A stretch of DNA of 64,000 bases from Bathynomus jamesi. Taxonomy: Eukaryota; Arthropoda; Malacostraca; Isopoda; Cirolanidae. The DNA lies in contig JAJOZX010001730.1 of assembly GCA_023014485.1 (NCBI GenBank), positions 72,501 to 136,500 on the forward strand, read 5' to 3'. Positions 32,426 through 43,688 of the stretch are shown piece by piece. The position numbers and the translations under genes are program-made. The stretch's first letter is position 1; the number at the start of each line of letters is the position of its first letter. Under the pieces are notes generated by a model. It did not search any database. It saw only the letters and a program-made list of their open reading frames with translations, and was not told where the DNA came from.

Positions 32426-32837
32426 ACTAACGAGACAGTGTAGACCCAAAAATAATAAAAAATCTAATAAAAAAACACATTCCTTAAAGTCATACATTTT
32501 CCTTCAAATTTATACGACTTTTCTGATCTTACGAGTTTAAATTTTAATAAGTTTCCAGGATTACCCTTTCGTGTCGTAGGAAGCAAAGTAAAAAATTGGA
32601 ATGTACTTATTATTCTTACGTCTTCTTATTCAAATTTTAATAATATATTCTGATAAAATTTATTCATAGTTTTAATTGAATTTGTTGTAGGAAGTTTTTC
32701 TACTGAATAAATTATAGAAATAAAAAGGCCATTTCATTAACGCTCTTCCATATTAAAATGGAAATTATAATCTAAATATTTCTCTACTCATCAATACGCG
32801 TCGACAAACGGTCTATTCTACAAACGCCTTCAAACGG

Positions 32838-32871
32838 TGTGTGTGTGTGTGTAAAGATAAGAGAAAATTGT

Positions 32872-32940
<69 letters not shown>

Positions 32941-32953
32941 GTGTGTGTGTGTA
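32838..32953. repeat. (GT)n...(CA)n(TA)n(GT)n compound microsatellite
   Basis: The CA, TA and GT tracts in this order form a perfect long palindrome around the TA core. Confidence 0.95.
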
Positions 32954-33547
32954 GCGGACAACTGAGACGTTTGCAATCATCTTTGCAACTTTCAGCAACA
33001 TGCCATCAACAATGCGATACAACTCATCAAACCAAATTCGACAAAGATGACGTCATACCAAGCGAGCAAAAGATGACGTCACAGCGCGGGAACCTCAAGA
33101 TGAGCGTCGCAGCGCTTTCGCTCTTCGAAGGCAACTCAGTGATTCACGCGTTACTATCATGTAAACATCATACGTGCAAGGGCTCATTAGCCCTTTTAAT
33201 ATCACTCAATTAACTTTATATAAAGAATCTATCAATCAGTCGCGCGTTATTAATTGTCATATTGTAAGCATCAATTCAAGTGTACACATTACCAGTAGGC
33301 CTATTTACAATGTAAACAATCAACAATTCAGTCGCATTCTTAAATCATTCGAATCAATTTATTTTGTATTAAAATAAATGGAAGAAAACTGAATCTATCA
33401 ATCAACCTAATTATTAACTTAATTAAGAACATTATTTGACCTGCAAAGATCTGGTGACCTCAGCCTAAGCATTTATCATTAACGATCAATCATTATCAAT
33501 CAATTAACCATCATCTTTATTATTATTATAGTGCTAAAAACATTACA
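32950..33547 (+). repeat. possible solo LTR or LTR-retrotransposon end
   Basis: Starts TGTAGCGGACAAC and ends ATTACA; eight bases later TGGTGACCGAAGGAGTGAC looks like a tRNA primer-binding site, which starts TGG in most LTR elements. No matching second LTR and no gag/pol motifs follow. It may instead be 5' sequence of the CR1 element. Contains paired GATGACGTCA-like words at 33035-33080. Confidence 0.3.
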
Positions 33548-33559
33548 CTATAAAGTGGT

Positions 33560-34717
33560 GACCGAAGGAGTGACAATCGAATACCCAGCCAAAGCATAAG
33601 TGAAATCAGTGCAAACATTTTTTTAAGTGACATTATTAACAAACTGTCATTACCACTCAGTTTTCTTCCGCATAAGGAAACGAACCAAAATTTGAAAACT
33701 TTCGCCATTTGGAGCATTTTTTTTTTTTCACCCAACGGATCAAGCTGTGCCCAGCGTCTTCCCCGTCTTCAAGGAGGCAAACCCCCACTTCCCATCTCTC
33801 CCCCGCTAACGGCCGACTCTCGACCCACCCCCAAGCTTCTCTCGCTTCGAAGTACGGCACATCGTTTCGTCAAAACCTTGTCCAAATATATTCAACGACC
33901 ATTTTTCGGCCGCTGTACGGAAAATCATTTGGCAAGACTTCTTCTGACGACATTTTTACTTCACCAGCGAATTCTTCATCCAAAACGACGCGTGTTCTTA
34001 CCCCACCCCTACGACTACGGGAAGGGTTTAACATTACACTATATATATATTACACTATATTACACTATATATCAGTCGTGATGAGTCTTTCCTTGTGAAC
34101 AGACGTGTTTTATCGAGTGTCGAGTGTTATCAATTGAATAAGTGATTTTCGTTGAAGTGTTTTAAAAAAAATGTGTTCCGTGCATTCTTAACTAAATTAC
34201 TTCTTGCTACTAATCATTCATTAACGAATATATTTCATTTATTGACGTTATTCAGTACTATATTATTTGATCAAACCAAGGCTACTGAACGTGGCTTGCC
34301 TTGTTTGGTTTTCAAATCAATCAGAAAACGTGCAGTCATAAGGTTGAAATTCCCTTGGTTTGCCTTTGTTGTTTTTCAAATCTATCAGAATCGTGGTTTC
34401 TTAAGGTTCATTTTTCCTTCACACACTACCTGACCTCCAAAACGGTCACCTACCGTGGAAAAAAAAGGATAAGTCAGTAAACAGCGACCAGATAAGTTTC
34501 ATTTAATACTTTTTCCTTAACATTTCTTTCGTCGGTAGCTTAATTATATATTCATTTAGCATAAAATTGTTACAAGAACCTGTTTCTGCGTTTCAAGAAC
34601 AATTTTGCGGGTTTTCGCAGGTGACGGCACAATAAGCACGCGGTAGACCTCCATTGTAATTTATTAATTTCCAAACGCTCTTTTTTTGTTTTTTTTGTTG
34701 TTCAACTAATTAAAAGC
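33560..34717 (+). other. unassigned region upstream of CR1 ORF1
   Basis: Two overlapping 129-codon frames (33692-34098) are Ser/Pro-rich without recognisable motif and probably reflect base composition. A duplicated segment ccttggtttgcctttgttgttttcaaatc occurs at about 34276 and 34350. Part, perhaps from 34440, is likely the 5' UTR of the CR1-like element; the remainder may belong to the LTR-like segment. Confidence 0.4.
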
Positions 34718-35644
34718 ATGGCACCCCCGTCAAGTACTTGCAGTCGCTGTGAAGGGAAATTTGCTGCTTACGCGTTTACAATGGCTAATAATAATGATCA
34801 GTTAGTTTGCAGGTGGTGCTCAAGCATGGAAGTGCTGAGGAACGAGTTAGAACGTGAGAGGGAAGCCAGGGTGAGACTTGAAGAAAGCGTGATGCTCCTG
34901 ACGGCAAAATTAGAATCCCTTGAGACTCCAGTTACGACCCCTCCTGCCTCAGTTTCTACTAATAATATAAATAGCCCTCTCTCTTCCCCTAGTTCCCAAC
35001 CCTTCGTTCGAGTGCGAACTGGAGCCCCATTGAGAAAAGCAAAGACCTGTCTACCAGTAATAACAAGCAATAAGTTTTCTGTTCTAAGTTTCGAAGATGC
35101 TGATGAACCGGAAATACGACTCGTTGGCGATTCCATTGTTCGAGGGCAGCTCGAGGAATTCTGTGGGAGAAACCCTCGTCGTAGGCGCCGTTACTGCTAC
35201 CCTGGTGCAAGGGTGGAGGATATAACTAATAGTGTTGACCATTTTACAGACGGTACCACCGAGGACAAAACGTATGCTATTCATGTCGGTACTAATAACG
35301 TTTTAAATTCTAGATCGGAAGAACTGCTGGCTAGGTACAGGGACTTATTAGAGCGATTAAAGGAGAAAACTAATAAGATTGTTTTAACAGGTATACTTCC
35401 TCGAATTATCCAATGAAGCTATTTCTACAGCAAGGCGACCTATATTAACAATAACCTAAAGTCTCTTTGCCAACAGGAAGGTGTGCATTTTGCAAATTTT
35501 TGGAACAGTTTCTACGGCAGGAGGGACTTGTTCCTCGAAGATGGACTTCATCTTAATGAAGTTGGAGCTGCGCGTTTAGGAAGACTATTTCATAATACTG
35601 TCTCTTCTTTTCAGGCTGCCGTAACCCGAACGGTCCCAGCGTAA
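34718..35644 (+). pseudogene. CR1-like ORF1: zinc-type, coiled-coil and SGNH esterase
   Basis: 308 codons with a single in-frame TGA at codon 233 (35414-35416). Residues 8-34 contain C-x2-C and a later C-x2-C (CSRC, CRWC), a possible zinc-binding finger. Residues 40-70 are a charged, coiled-coil-like helix; 71-120 are Ser/Thr/Pro-rich. From 136 there is an esterase of the SGNH type: VGDSIVRG (nucleophile Ser139), HVGTNN at 189 and, after the stop, DGLHLN at 275 (Asp-x-x-His dyad). This layout is known for ORF1 proteins of CR1-clade retrotransposons, where it is thought to act in RNA binding and membrane or lipid interaction. Apart from the TGA it is open to the TAA at 35642. Confidence 0.85.
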
Positions 35645-35652
35645 ATTCTACA

Positions 35653-38481
35653 AATTTCCCCCGCGCTCGCGAAGGTGTCGCAATTACAAACAATTTGAAG
35701 GTTATATCCTTAAATGCTCGTAGCCTACGAAATAAAATAAACGAATTTTTTTCTTTAATTGCTTGTAAAGACTGATTTAATTGCGATAAATGAATCGTGG
35801 CTTAGCACTGAAACACGTGACTTTGTAGGGGAGTATCAAAATTAAAGGTTATAGACTTTTTGTTAAAAACAGAATAGGTAGGCGAGGAGGCGGTGTTATG
35901 TTGTATATCAAAGATAATATTGCGAACGTTATAGAAGTAAAGCACTCAATTCCAGAACCGATAGATTCGACTATAGCAGAATTTAAATTGAACGATTTCA
36001 AACTTCTTGTTGCGGTTATATATAGGCCCCCAAATCAAACAGCTGATACGGACGAAGCGTTATATCGTGAACTAAAGAGAATAATCGGTAGTGAGCATGC
36101 TTTAGTTATGGGTGACTTTAATTGCGCCAACGTGAATTACGATACAATGCAGGGAGACGCGGAAGGTAATCGTTTAGTGAATTTTCTCGAGAATAGCTTT
36201 CTTATTCAAAAGGTTGGGGAACCTACGAGGTTGGACAGTATTTTAGATTTAGTAATAACTACGGATGATAGGCTAATTACTGATCTTCAAGTAATAGAAC
36301 CGTTGAGCAATAGCGATCACAATATGGTAGAATTTGTCCTCTCAGTAAGTCACTCGAAACCAAATAACTCGACTAAAATTCCTAACTTCCAGCACGCAGA
36401 CTTTAGTAAATTTCGAAATAAATTTTCACACGTCAATTGGGAAGACGTAATGGGGAACTCCAACGCAAAACTAATGTGGGAATCTTTCGTAACGGTATTT
36501 AGGACTATAAATGAGGAATGTGTACCGTACAAAATTAAGCGTGCGAAAGTAAACAACAAGCCCTTGTGGTTTACTTCTAGAGTACGAGACATTATAAAGA
36601 ATAGAGATAGGGCTTATAGGCAACATAAGTGCGATAAAGACAATTTGTTGTTACGAAACAACTACATATCTCTGAGGCGTGAAGCGAAACGTGTAATAAA
36701 AAAGTCCAAGCGTGAATTCGAAATCTCCATAGCTCGTGACGGTAAAGAAAACCCCAAGCGATTCTTTCAATACGTCAATAATAGAAATCCAGTAAAAAGT
36801 GTCTTGGGTCCATTGAAAAATGTAAATGGAGATCTAGTCTCTGAAAACAACGAAATGGCTACCTTGCTAAACGAATTTTTTACGTCAGTTTTTACTATAG
36901 AAGATGTAACGAATATCCCTACGGTCATAGACATAATACCTTTTGATAATGGTAATATTTTGGATAATATTGTCGTTAGTGAAGGGGAAGTAATGCGCTA
37001 TATTGATAAAATGAAAACGCGTAAATCACCGGGTCCGGATTCCATATATCCCATACAACTAAAAGAATTAAAAGATAGCATTGTTGTGCCGCTAACAAAG
37101 ATTTTTAATGCGTCTATTTCTGAGGGTGCGTACCAGATAATTTCAAGTTAGCAAACGTAACACCTATCTTTAAGAAAGGCGATAAAGGTGCGGCTGGAAA
37201 TTATAGGCCAATCAGTTTAACGTCTGTTGTAGGTAAGCTACTGGAATCAATAATTAGGGATCGTATAGTCGAACACTTAGAAGTGCATAATCTGGTTAGA
37301 AATACGCAGCACGGTTTTAGGCGAAACAAATCTTGCTTAACTAATCTTTTAGAATTTTTCCAAAGCGTGGTTGACGTTTACGATAGACATCGGGCGGTTG
37401 ATGTAGTGTATTTAGATTTTCAAAAAGCGTTTGACACCGTGACGCACAAAAGACTCATTGAAAAAACTAAGGCTCATGGAATCAGGGGTGTAGTAATAAA
37501 TTGGCTAGAAGAGTGGTTGCGAGGCAGGAAACAGAGGGTGGTCGTTGATGGAGCGGAGTCGTATTGGGCTAATGTAGCGAGTGGCGTTCCTCAGGGTTCT
37601 GTATTGGGCCCCTTGCTTTTTCTATATATATTAACAATTTAGATGTCGGCCTAGTCAGTACAGTTTCAAAGTTTGCGGATGACACGAAGCTGGGTGGTAG
37701 GGCGATTAATGACGAAGATAGAGGTAAAATTCAGGAAGATCTGAATAAAATCGTTGATTGGTCAGTCACATGGCAAATGAGATTTAACGTGGATAAGTGC
37801 AAAATTTTGCATATAGGTTCGCGTAACGGTAATTTTGCGTATAGTATGTCAGGGAAAGATTTAACAAGCGTAAAGCAGGAAAAAGATTTAGGAGTTATAG
37901 TCACTAGTGATTTAAAAGTAGCGAAACAAAGTACAGCAGCGTTCAATAAGGCGAACAAAGTGTTAGGTTTTATAGCTCGAAATTTTGAGTACAAATCGCG
38001 CGATATTATAGCTCCTCTTTATAAATCATTAGTTAGACCCAATTTGGAGTACGCAGTCCAATTTTGGAATCCGCATATGCGCAAAGATATAGACAAAATC
38101 GAAAGAGTTCAAAGACGAGCAACTAAGATGATTCCGTCTCTTAGGTCAAAGTCGTACGAGGATAGGCTTAAGGAGTTAAAATTGACTACTCTCGAGACTA
38201 GGAGGTTAAGGGGTGATCTAATCCAGGTTTTCAAAATTATGAATGGGTTTGATAACGTAGATAGAGATAGCTTTTTCGAAATATCTCAATATAATAGGAC
38301 TAGAAATAACGGGTGTAAGTTGACAAGTAGAAGGTTCGAGACAGCAGTTGCGAAAAACTTTTTTACGCATAGAATAGTAAATAGCTGGAATAGTTTGCCG
38401 GTAGAAGTAATTAGTAGCACGTCTATAAACATGTTTAAAAATCTATTAGACGCGCATGTTGATAGAAAGGGTATAGTTTAA
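35653..38481 (+). pseudogene. CR1-like ORF2: AP endonuclease and reverse transcriptase
   Basis: Endonuclease: SLNARSLRNK, INESWLS, VIYRPPNQ, MGDFN (about 36109), SILDLVITTD, SNSDHN (about 36315). Reverse transcriptase: SPGPDSIYP, NYRPISLTSVVG, YLDFQKAFD (motif A, about 37420), GVPQGSVLGP (about 37585), KFADDTKLGG (motif C, about 37672), then the conserved C-terminal VQRRATKMIPSLR and GDLIQVFKIMNGFDN. All active-site residues (E and H of the endonuclease, FADD of the RT) are present. Frameshifts near 35775, 35840, 37128 and 37625 separate the pieces; the longest frame is 417 codons (35898-37151). Despite these, it is the best preserved retroelement in the window, pointing to recent activity of the family. 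Confidence 0.9.
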
Positions 38482-39015
38482 GGTAGTAAAATTAAGGCTT
38501 TGTGGGGATAGATCCCACACCTCAACACAAGTGTTGTGGGATATAGGGAGGCAGCGTCTTAGGTTAGGGGATACTCTCTGTCCTTACACACCCCATTTAA
38601 AGAGATTCCTCTGCCGAGCGGTGCCGCCCATAGTACTGTGAGGTATTGAAAAACTCATGATCTTCACTTGCCCCACAAACACCTTTAAATGGGAGACCCA
38701 TAATGGGTGCACACACATTTCTACATTACTGTACAGTCTTTACAGCCACACCTACACTTTTCCGCGTAAGTGTATATATTGTAATGTATATGGTTGTAAA
38801 TTTTGACTTGGTCCGCAATCGATATGGACCGTGACTTGATGGATACCGTAATGAAATTGACTGTATTCTTTGGATCTGATATATTTGCATGTCCGTTATA
38901 AGTAGATATAGAGTGTAACATTTGTGGATAGTAGTCTATTATGACTTGATCCTCTGGATCCAGAGATTCTATCTTTAGTTTTAAATCGATAATTAATTAG
39001 TTTTAAATTGATAAT
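38482..39015 (+). other. CR1-like 3' UTR and flank
   Basis: Starts right after ORF2 with aaggtagtaaaattaaggct. Contains ggatagatcccacacctcaa, a short inverted CCCATTTAAAG/CTTTAAATGGG pair (38588/38684) and AT-rich sequence. The exact 3' terminus of the element is not visible to me. Confidence 0.5.
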
Positions 39016-39017
39016 TA

Positions 39018-39192
39018 TTTAGTTTCGTAAAAATTGGTCGTTGCCAATTTACCGGCAGTTTTTACATAAATTTCTTATGTTCTTGTGGTTCGGAACCCAC
39101 GTAAAATTGTAGGTCCCCTCCGCCACCACGGAGGACATACACAATACACGATTACGAACACAGTTAGGTAGACCAGCCATGAGTGGATCCTA
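39018..39192 (+). mobile_element. SINE fragment (GTTCGGA...GTAGGTCCCCTCC family)
   Basis: tggttcggaacccacgtaaa then attgtaggtcccctccgcca matches the SINE part at 47180-47200 and the one at 58045-58075. B box visible, head truncated. Confidence 0.5.
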
Positions 39193-39221
39193 GGGTCTTT
39201 GTTGGTCTGAAACATTATAAC

Positions 39222-39300
<79 letters not shown>
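39222..39300. repeat. (TA)n microsatellite, ~78 bp
   Basis: Uninterrupted TA tract at the outer left end of the Polinton-like terminal repeat. Confidence 0.95.
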
Positions 39301-39302
<2 letters not shown>

Positions 39303-39494
39303 CTCTTTATTTAGACGAATTATTGGAATCAGAAATATATAGAAAATAAATATACACTCAAACGATGAAATATATATGATCAAAAAAATAAAATAAAGAA
39401 TAATAATAGTATAAGAAATATGAACGAGGAATATGTATATAATAAAAAAAACTAATTAAATAAAAATATAACCATCACTATAACAGTACAGGAG

Positions 39495-39534
<40 letters not shown>

Positions 39535-39539
39535 CAATA

Positions 39540-40788
39540 TCCTAGATGCATTGGAAGGCAATGACAACTACGATGTTATATACACAGATTTTGCTAAAGC
39601 TTTCGATAAATGTGACCATGGTATAATAGGACATAAAATTAAAGACATGGGAATAACAGGCAAAGTGGGAAATGGATCTACAACTTCCTTAGTGATCGTC
39701 TGCAGGTCGTCAAAATTCAAGGTATATCATCATCAGAATCGGAAGTACGCAGCTCAGTACCACAAGGGACAGTACTGGCCCCACTCCTGTTCATTATCAT
39801 GCTAACAGACATAGACAGCGGAGTAAACAGCAATAGTATAGTAACATCCTTTGCAGACGATACAAAGATCAGCAGAAAAATCAGCGATGTACATGACGTG
39901 GAGGCCTTGCAGAGGGACACGAACAAAATATACAAATGGTCAGAAGACAACAACATGTCATTCAACGCCGAGAAATTTCAGCTCTTGAGATATGGTAGAA
40001 AAGAAGAACTTAAACAGACTGCATATTATGCTCCAGATAGACAGGAAATTCAGAGAAGCATGAAAGCGATTGATCTCGGGATAATAATGACAGATGATGC
40101 GAATTCGAAACACAAAATCAGATAGCGATAAATAAAGCAAAAAGAGTCGCCGGATAGGTTCTAAGAACGTTCAAGAAAGGGACAGGACAGTAATGATTCC
40201 CCTGCTAAAAACACTGATTATACCAAAACTTGAATACTGCTCAGTTTTGACGTCCCCATATAAAAAGGAAGAAACTAATAAACTAGAAGAAACGCAAAGG
40301 CATTTCACAGCCAAGATTGATGGCTGCAAAGAACTCAACTACTGGGAAAGACTACGTAAACTAAATCTGTACTCACTGGAAAGAAGAAGAAGAGAGAGGT
40401 ACATCATAATCTACATATGGAAAATGATCGAAAAACTGGTACCAAACCTAAAACTAAACCCAATTACCATTCAAACAACACTGGAAAATAGGAAAGGCAG
40501 AATGTGTAGTGTTCCCAAATTAAAAGCACGACAAGGGACCTCCTCAACCCTGAAGGAAAATAGCTTGGTTGTCAGGGGGCCAAGACTTTTCAACCAGCTT
40601 CCTAAGGACCTCAGAAACGTAACGGGGGTCAAAGTTGAAGTCTTCAAGAAAAGACTGGATGCCTGGCTCAGGACAGTACCAGATGAGCCGGGCGTGCCTG
40701 GCTATGTACGGTGGAGAGCGCAAGAAAGTAACTCGCTCCTCCACCAGGCCAGACCTAGAGGCGGGGCCACCAGCTTGACCTCCGTGTG
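39540..40788 (+). pseudogene. L2-like reverse transcriptase 3' fragment
   Basis: Frames join as VIYTDFAKAFDKCDHG, (S)SVPQGTVLAPLLFI, TSFADDTKIS (about 39850), then the C-terminal LEETQRHFTAKIDG, YWERLRKLNLYSLERRR, VFKKRLDAWLRTVPDEPG. FAKAFD, VPQG and FADD are RT motifs A, B and C. The WLRTVPDEP end differs from the CR1 copies, so this is a second retrotransposon clade, L2-like by my recognition. 5' truncated, several frameshifts. Its 3' tail ataaggttcataaggtaagg runs into a TA tract. Inserted in the left Polinton-like repeat. Confidence 0.8.
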
Positions 40789-40828
40789 AAGAGAGACCAA
40801 CACACGAAACAACATAAGGTTCATAAGG

Positions 40829-40829
40829 T

Positions 40830-40876
<47 letters not shown>
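40829..40876. repeat. (TA)n microsatellite
   Basis: TA tract between the L2-like 3' end and the mariner derivative. Confidence 0.9.
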
Positions 40877-40881
<5 letters not shown>

Positions 40882-41172
40882 GTCACATAAGTCCGGCATC
40901 ATAGGAGAAATTCATATTTTTCTATTTCTACAAGCCATAATTCATATTTTTCTCTTTCTACAGGCCATAATGTCTGTGAGCAAGGAAGAACGAATCCAGA
41001 TAATTCTACTCAGAGGAAATCGGAGTCAAAGAGAGGCCGCTGCTGATTTAACAGGCTGCATTCTGAATTTGTGTATTGAAAACAATGGTGGACATATTGA
41101 GCACGTTCTGTAAATAAAAGCTTTTGTTTTGCCTTTTTTATTTTTCCTATGATGCCGGACTTATGGGACACC

Positions 41173-41175
<3 letters not shown>
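40876..41175 (+). mobile_element. 300-bp mariner derivative of the 17409 family
   Basis: Ends AGGGTGTCACATAAGTCCGG and GGGACACCCTG match 17409-17957, flanked by TA. A 31-bp tandem duplication (aattcatatttttctattt) lies near the left end. A short frame (40970-41113) remains. Confidence 0.85.
40970..41113 (+). pseudogene. mariner transposase, N terminus fused to C terminus
   Basis: An open 48-codon frame from MSVSKEERIQIILLRGNRSQ (start of the helix-turn-helix) jumps at about 41055 to ILNLCIENNGGHIEHVL, the C-terminal end known from 17475-17735. Everything between, including the catalytic core, is deleted in frame. No expected transposase activity. Confidence 0.85.

Positions 41176-41269
<94 letters not shown>
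41176..41269. repeat. (TA)n microsatellite
   Basis: Two TA tracts separated by TACACAGTATA. Confidence 0.9.
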
Positions 41270-41270
<1 letters not shown>

Positions 41271-41408
41271 CATATTAAATAATTAAATATATTGAAAATA
41301 AATACATCCACTTTATCTTCTACTGCACAAAATAAAAACTTAAAAATAAGAAATACAAACGATGGAGTATAAACATCAATATAGCAGTACAGGAGAAAAT
41401 ATATATTA

Positions 41409-41630
41409 CAAAGCTGGGCACTTGCGGTTTTTTTGCGGTACTGCGGTACTGCGGTACTACCGCACTACCAAACCGGTACCGCATAACGCAGTACCGCAAA
41501 GGATCGCTGAAAGTACAGGCTGTACTTTCATCGATCCTTTGCGGTACTGCGTTATGCGGTACCGGTTTGGTAGTGCGGTAGTACCGCAGTACCGCAGTAC
41601 CGCAAAAAAAAACGCAAGTGCCCAGCTTTG
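41409..41630. mobile_element. 222-bp near-perfect palindrome of GCGGTACT units
   Basis: Ends CAAAGCTGGGCACTTGCG are inverted. Each arm has tttttttGCGGTACTGCGG, a CGGTACCGCATAACGCAGTA-type core and ggatcg..aaagtaca near the centre (about 41520). Flanked by TA on both sides in TA-rich DNA, so an 8-bp duplication cannot be judged. CA.AG.TGGGCA ends are seen in hAT MITEs. Confidence 0.8.
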
Positions 41631-41634
41631 TATA

Positions 41635-41636
<2 letters not shown>

Positions 41637-41676
<40 letters not shown>
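41637..41676. repeat. (TA)n(CA)n microsatellite
   Basis: TA tract within the left Polinton-like repeat. Confidence 0.9.
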
Positions 41677-42203
41677 ATTATGTTAAATAATTAAATATGT
41701 TGAAAATTCATCAAAATACATTCACTTTGTTCTACTGCGCAAAACACTAAACTCACATAATCGAGTCTACAGTCACATCATTATTGTTTTGCACTAAGCA
41801 GTAAACGCGGCTTAATATTATTTCGCCGCTCAGTTGTAGGGAAACCTATACTCTATATAAATGGCCTTTATATCGTTCGATGCTACTTTTGTGCCCAGTT
41901 TACATCCGGTTGGCAAGTTATCTTTAAATACAACTAGAATACAATCAAAGCACGCACAAAGAGATCATCGTTAGCCACAACGTCATTATTAAATACAAGT
42001 TTATGAACACTCCTTTCCAATCGAGAGTTTATTTTGCTAATCCGAGCTTTTCAATCGTGAACTCTTCTTCACACTGCATAGCGGCAGTTGAAATAATCTT
42101 CTAAGTCGTTACGACAACTGCTCATTATATAAAGAAATAGTTTTTCAGGGTGAATGGTGTAGGTGACTCAGCCCTGTACCGCTCAAGTGCTTTGTATCAA
42201 GTT

Positions 42204-43165
42204 TCATGATATTTCAAAGAGTCTAAACTTTAAATAAGCATCCAGCTCTAGACCAATCTCGCCTTGTTCAGTCCTACACTCGGTAAACCCATCGAGCAGA
42301 GCGGTGTATGCGGATTCAAGAACCGTATCAAAATAAAGCATGTCCGTAATACGCGCGTCTAATATAGGCTTCAGCTTGCGGAATCCGACGATTTCAAACA
42401 TTCTGTCGAGGATGAAATGGTTTCGAGTAGGGACAAGAGCGTTTATTATCAGAAGCATTCTTTCACATCAACCGTATATCAATACATGGCTGATCGTTAT
42501 AGATACACAACGTACAAACACGGCATATGAGGGGGTGTCACTAATCTGCTCCCTTCTTGTACCTACACCTACAGGAATTTTATAACGATCCTCACTCCAC
42601 TTCTCAACTACCAGGAAGATTCTATTCATCTCCTCAACACTTAAATAAACAAACATTCCGTTTGTTTGTTTGTCTACAAGTCGTTTCCAGTACATAGTTA
42701 ATGGCACCGGTTTACGCCTGAACACGCGTAACGACTTCGTCACGGACACATCGTACACGGCGTTGAGATGCTGTTCAAAGGAAGTTCCATCGTATTCGAG
42801 GAGCGCACGTCCAGTCGGTTCAAGCTCTTGATATGATTATGAGCCACATACAACGGATCGGATCGACGGAGAGTGAGTCACACCATAAGCTAATGAAACG
42901 TGTACGGCGCTGTTCGAATACTTGTATCCCATTATATTGGGTAGGTGTTTTTGAGAAATTTCCGGTACATGAAGCAATATAGGTTTTAATGTTTTATCAC
43001 TCACCAGACGTTCATTTCCACAAACTAAACATCTTCACAATCCGGTGCACTATTTGAGAGAAACATATGCTCATATTTATCCTTTTTGTTTAACAATCGA
43101 TACTCGTCTCTAAAGTCTGTTAAAAACTCACACAGGCCATTAGCCACAACCTCACTACAAACCTC
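42204..43165 (-). pseudogene. unrecognised protein in the Polinton-like element
   Basis: Minus-strand frames join as HDEVCSEVVANGLCEFLTDF ... EHMFLSNSAPDCE, (shift) CLVCGNERLVSDKTLKPILL, HVPEISQKHLPNIMGYKYSN ... (stop) LEPTGRALLEYDG, VYDVSVTKSLRVFRRKPVPL, TNGMFVYLSVEEMNRIFLVV, then (shift) MLLIINALVPTRNHFILDRM and RLFEIS. Together more than 300 residues with a single stop and a few shifts, a sign of former coding. A C-x2-C pair near 43035 could bind zinc. I cannot match it to a Polinton gene I know. Confidence 0.5.
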
Positions 43166-43318
43166 GTCATGATAAAATAAAATAGAATAGAATAACCTTT
43201 ATTAATAATAATAAAATAAATCTTTTTTTTTTTTAAATTTACAATGACATGAATAATTGTGAAGCTCGACTATTTATTTTATTTAATTTGGCCCTTAAAC
43301 TTTAGGCTTTACTGGGCT
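43165..43318 (-). repeat. short dispersed repeat insertion
   Basis: aatagaatagaataacctttatta, an A/T run and ggcccttaaactttaggctttactgggctct. A related tttgccctttaagatcttgtctttactgggctct occurs at 49036-49070. It separates two coding remnants. Confidence 0.45.
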
Positions 43319-43319
43319 C

Positions 43320-43688
43320 TTAATGGTAAAAATACTTAAGATTCTCCATGATGACAAGATTTACATTCTCAACCGTAGGGTACGAGTAGTCGGTATGATA
43401 TAACATGACATAATATCGCTTGTCCCACCACTCATCAACAAGACTCACCATCCATATCCGTTGCTTCTCTTCTGCACGTGTTGTATCTTCTACTTCACGG
43501 TATATGTAAGCTTTTATAAAGTTTAGTCCTACAACATAGTTCAATACATCACTTGTACCACGAAATCCTACAATGCTCTCGCCAGAATAACCATAGAGTA
43601 TTTGTACCTCTTGCTCCTTCGCACGATTCAATGTAGCCTTAAAAGTATCAAAGGAGGGTGGAATAGGAAGTATTTCAGTATCCACCAC
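43320..43688 (-). CDS. hypothetical protein of the Polinton-like element
   Basis: An intact 122-codon frame, MVDTEILPIPPSFDTFKATL... ending MENLKYFYH. It is charged, without predicted membrane segment or known motif. It lies on the same strand as the polymerase, about 0.5 kb downstream of its last remnant. Upstream in-frame TTCNIAYSMFMKW-like codons (43690-43760, MMATFNIAYSMFMKWYSAKC) suggest the gene was longer and is now cut by a stop. Function unknown; I infer it was an element gene because of strand and location. Confidence 0.4.
   Translation of the reverse strand: MVDTEILPIPPSFDTFKATLNRAKEQEVQILYGYSGESIVGFRGTSDVLNYVVGLNFIKAYIYREVEDTTRAEEKQRIWMVSLVDEWWDKRYYVMLYHTDYSYPTVENVNLVIMENLKYFYH

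Larger units (their letters stand above)
39301..41836. repeat. left inverted terminal repeat with insertions
   Basis: Segments 39301-39497, 41270-41400 and 41681-41836, read in reverse complement, match 47290-47452, 46964-47090 and 46764-46920 of the right repeat in order (landmarks ttagacgaattattgg, catcaatatagcagtacag, gcagtaaacgcggcttaat). The gaps hold an L2-like fragment, a mariner derivative, a palindromic MITE and TA tracts. Confidence 0.8.

Noticed and set aside
33692..34098. Two overlapping 129-codon frames as a gag or host gene
   Set aside because: Ser/Pro-rich from base composition, two frames equally open, no motif, no known start context.
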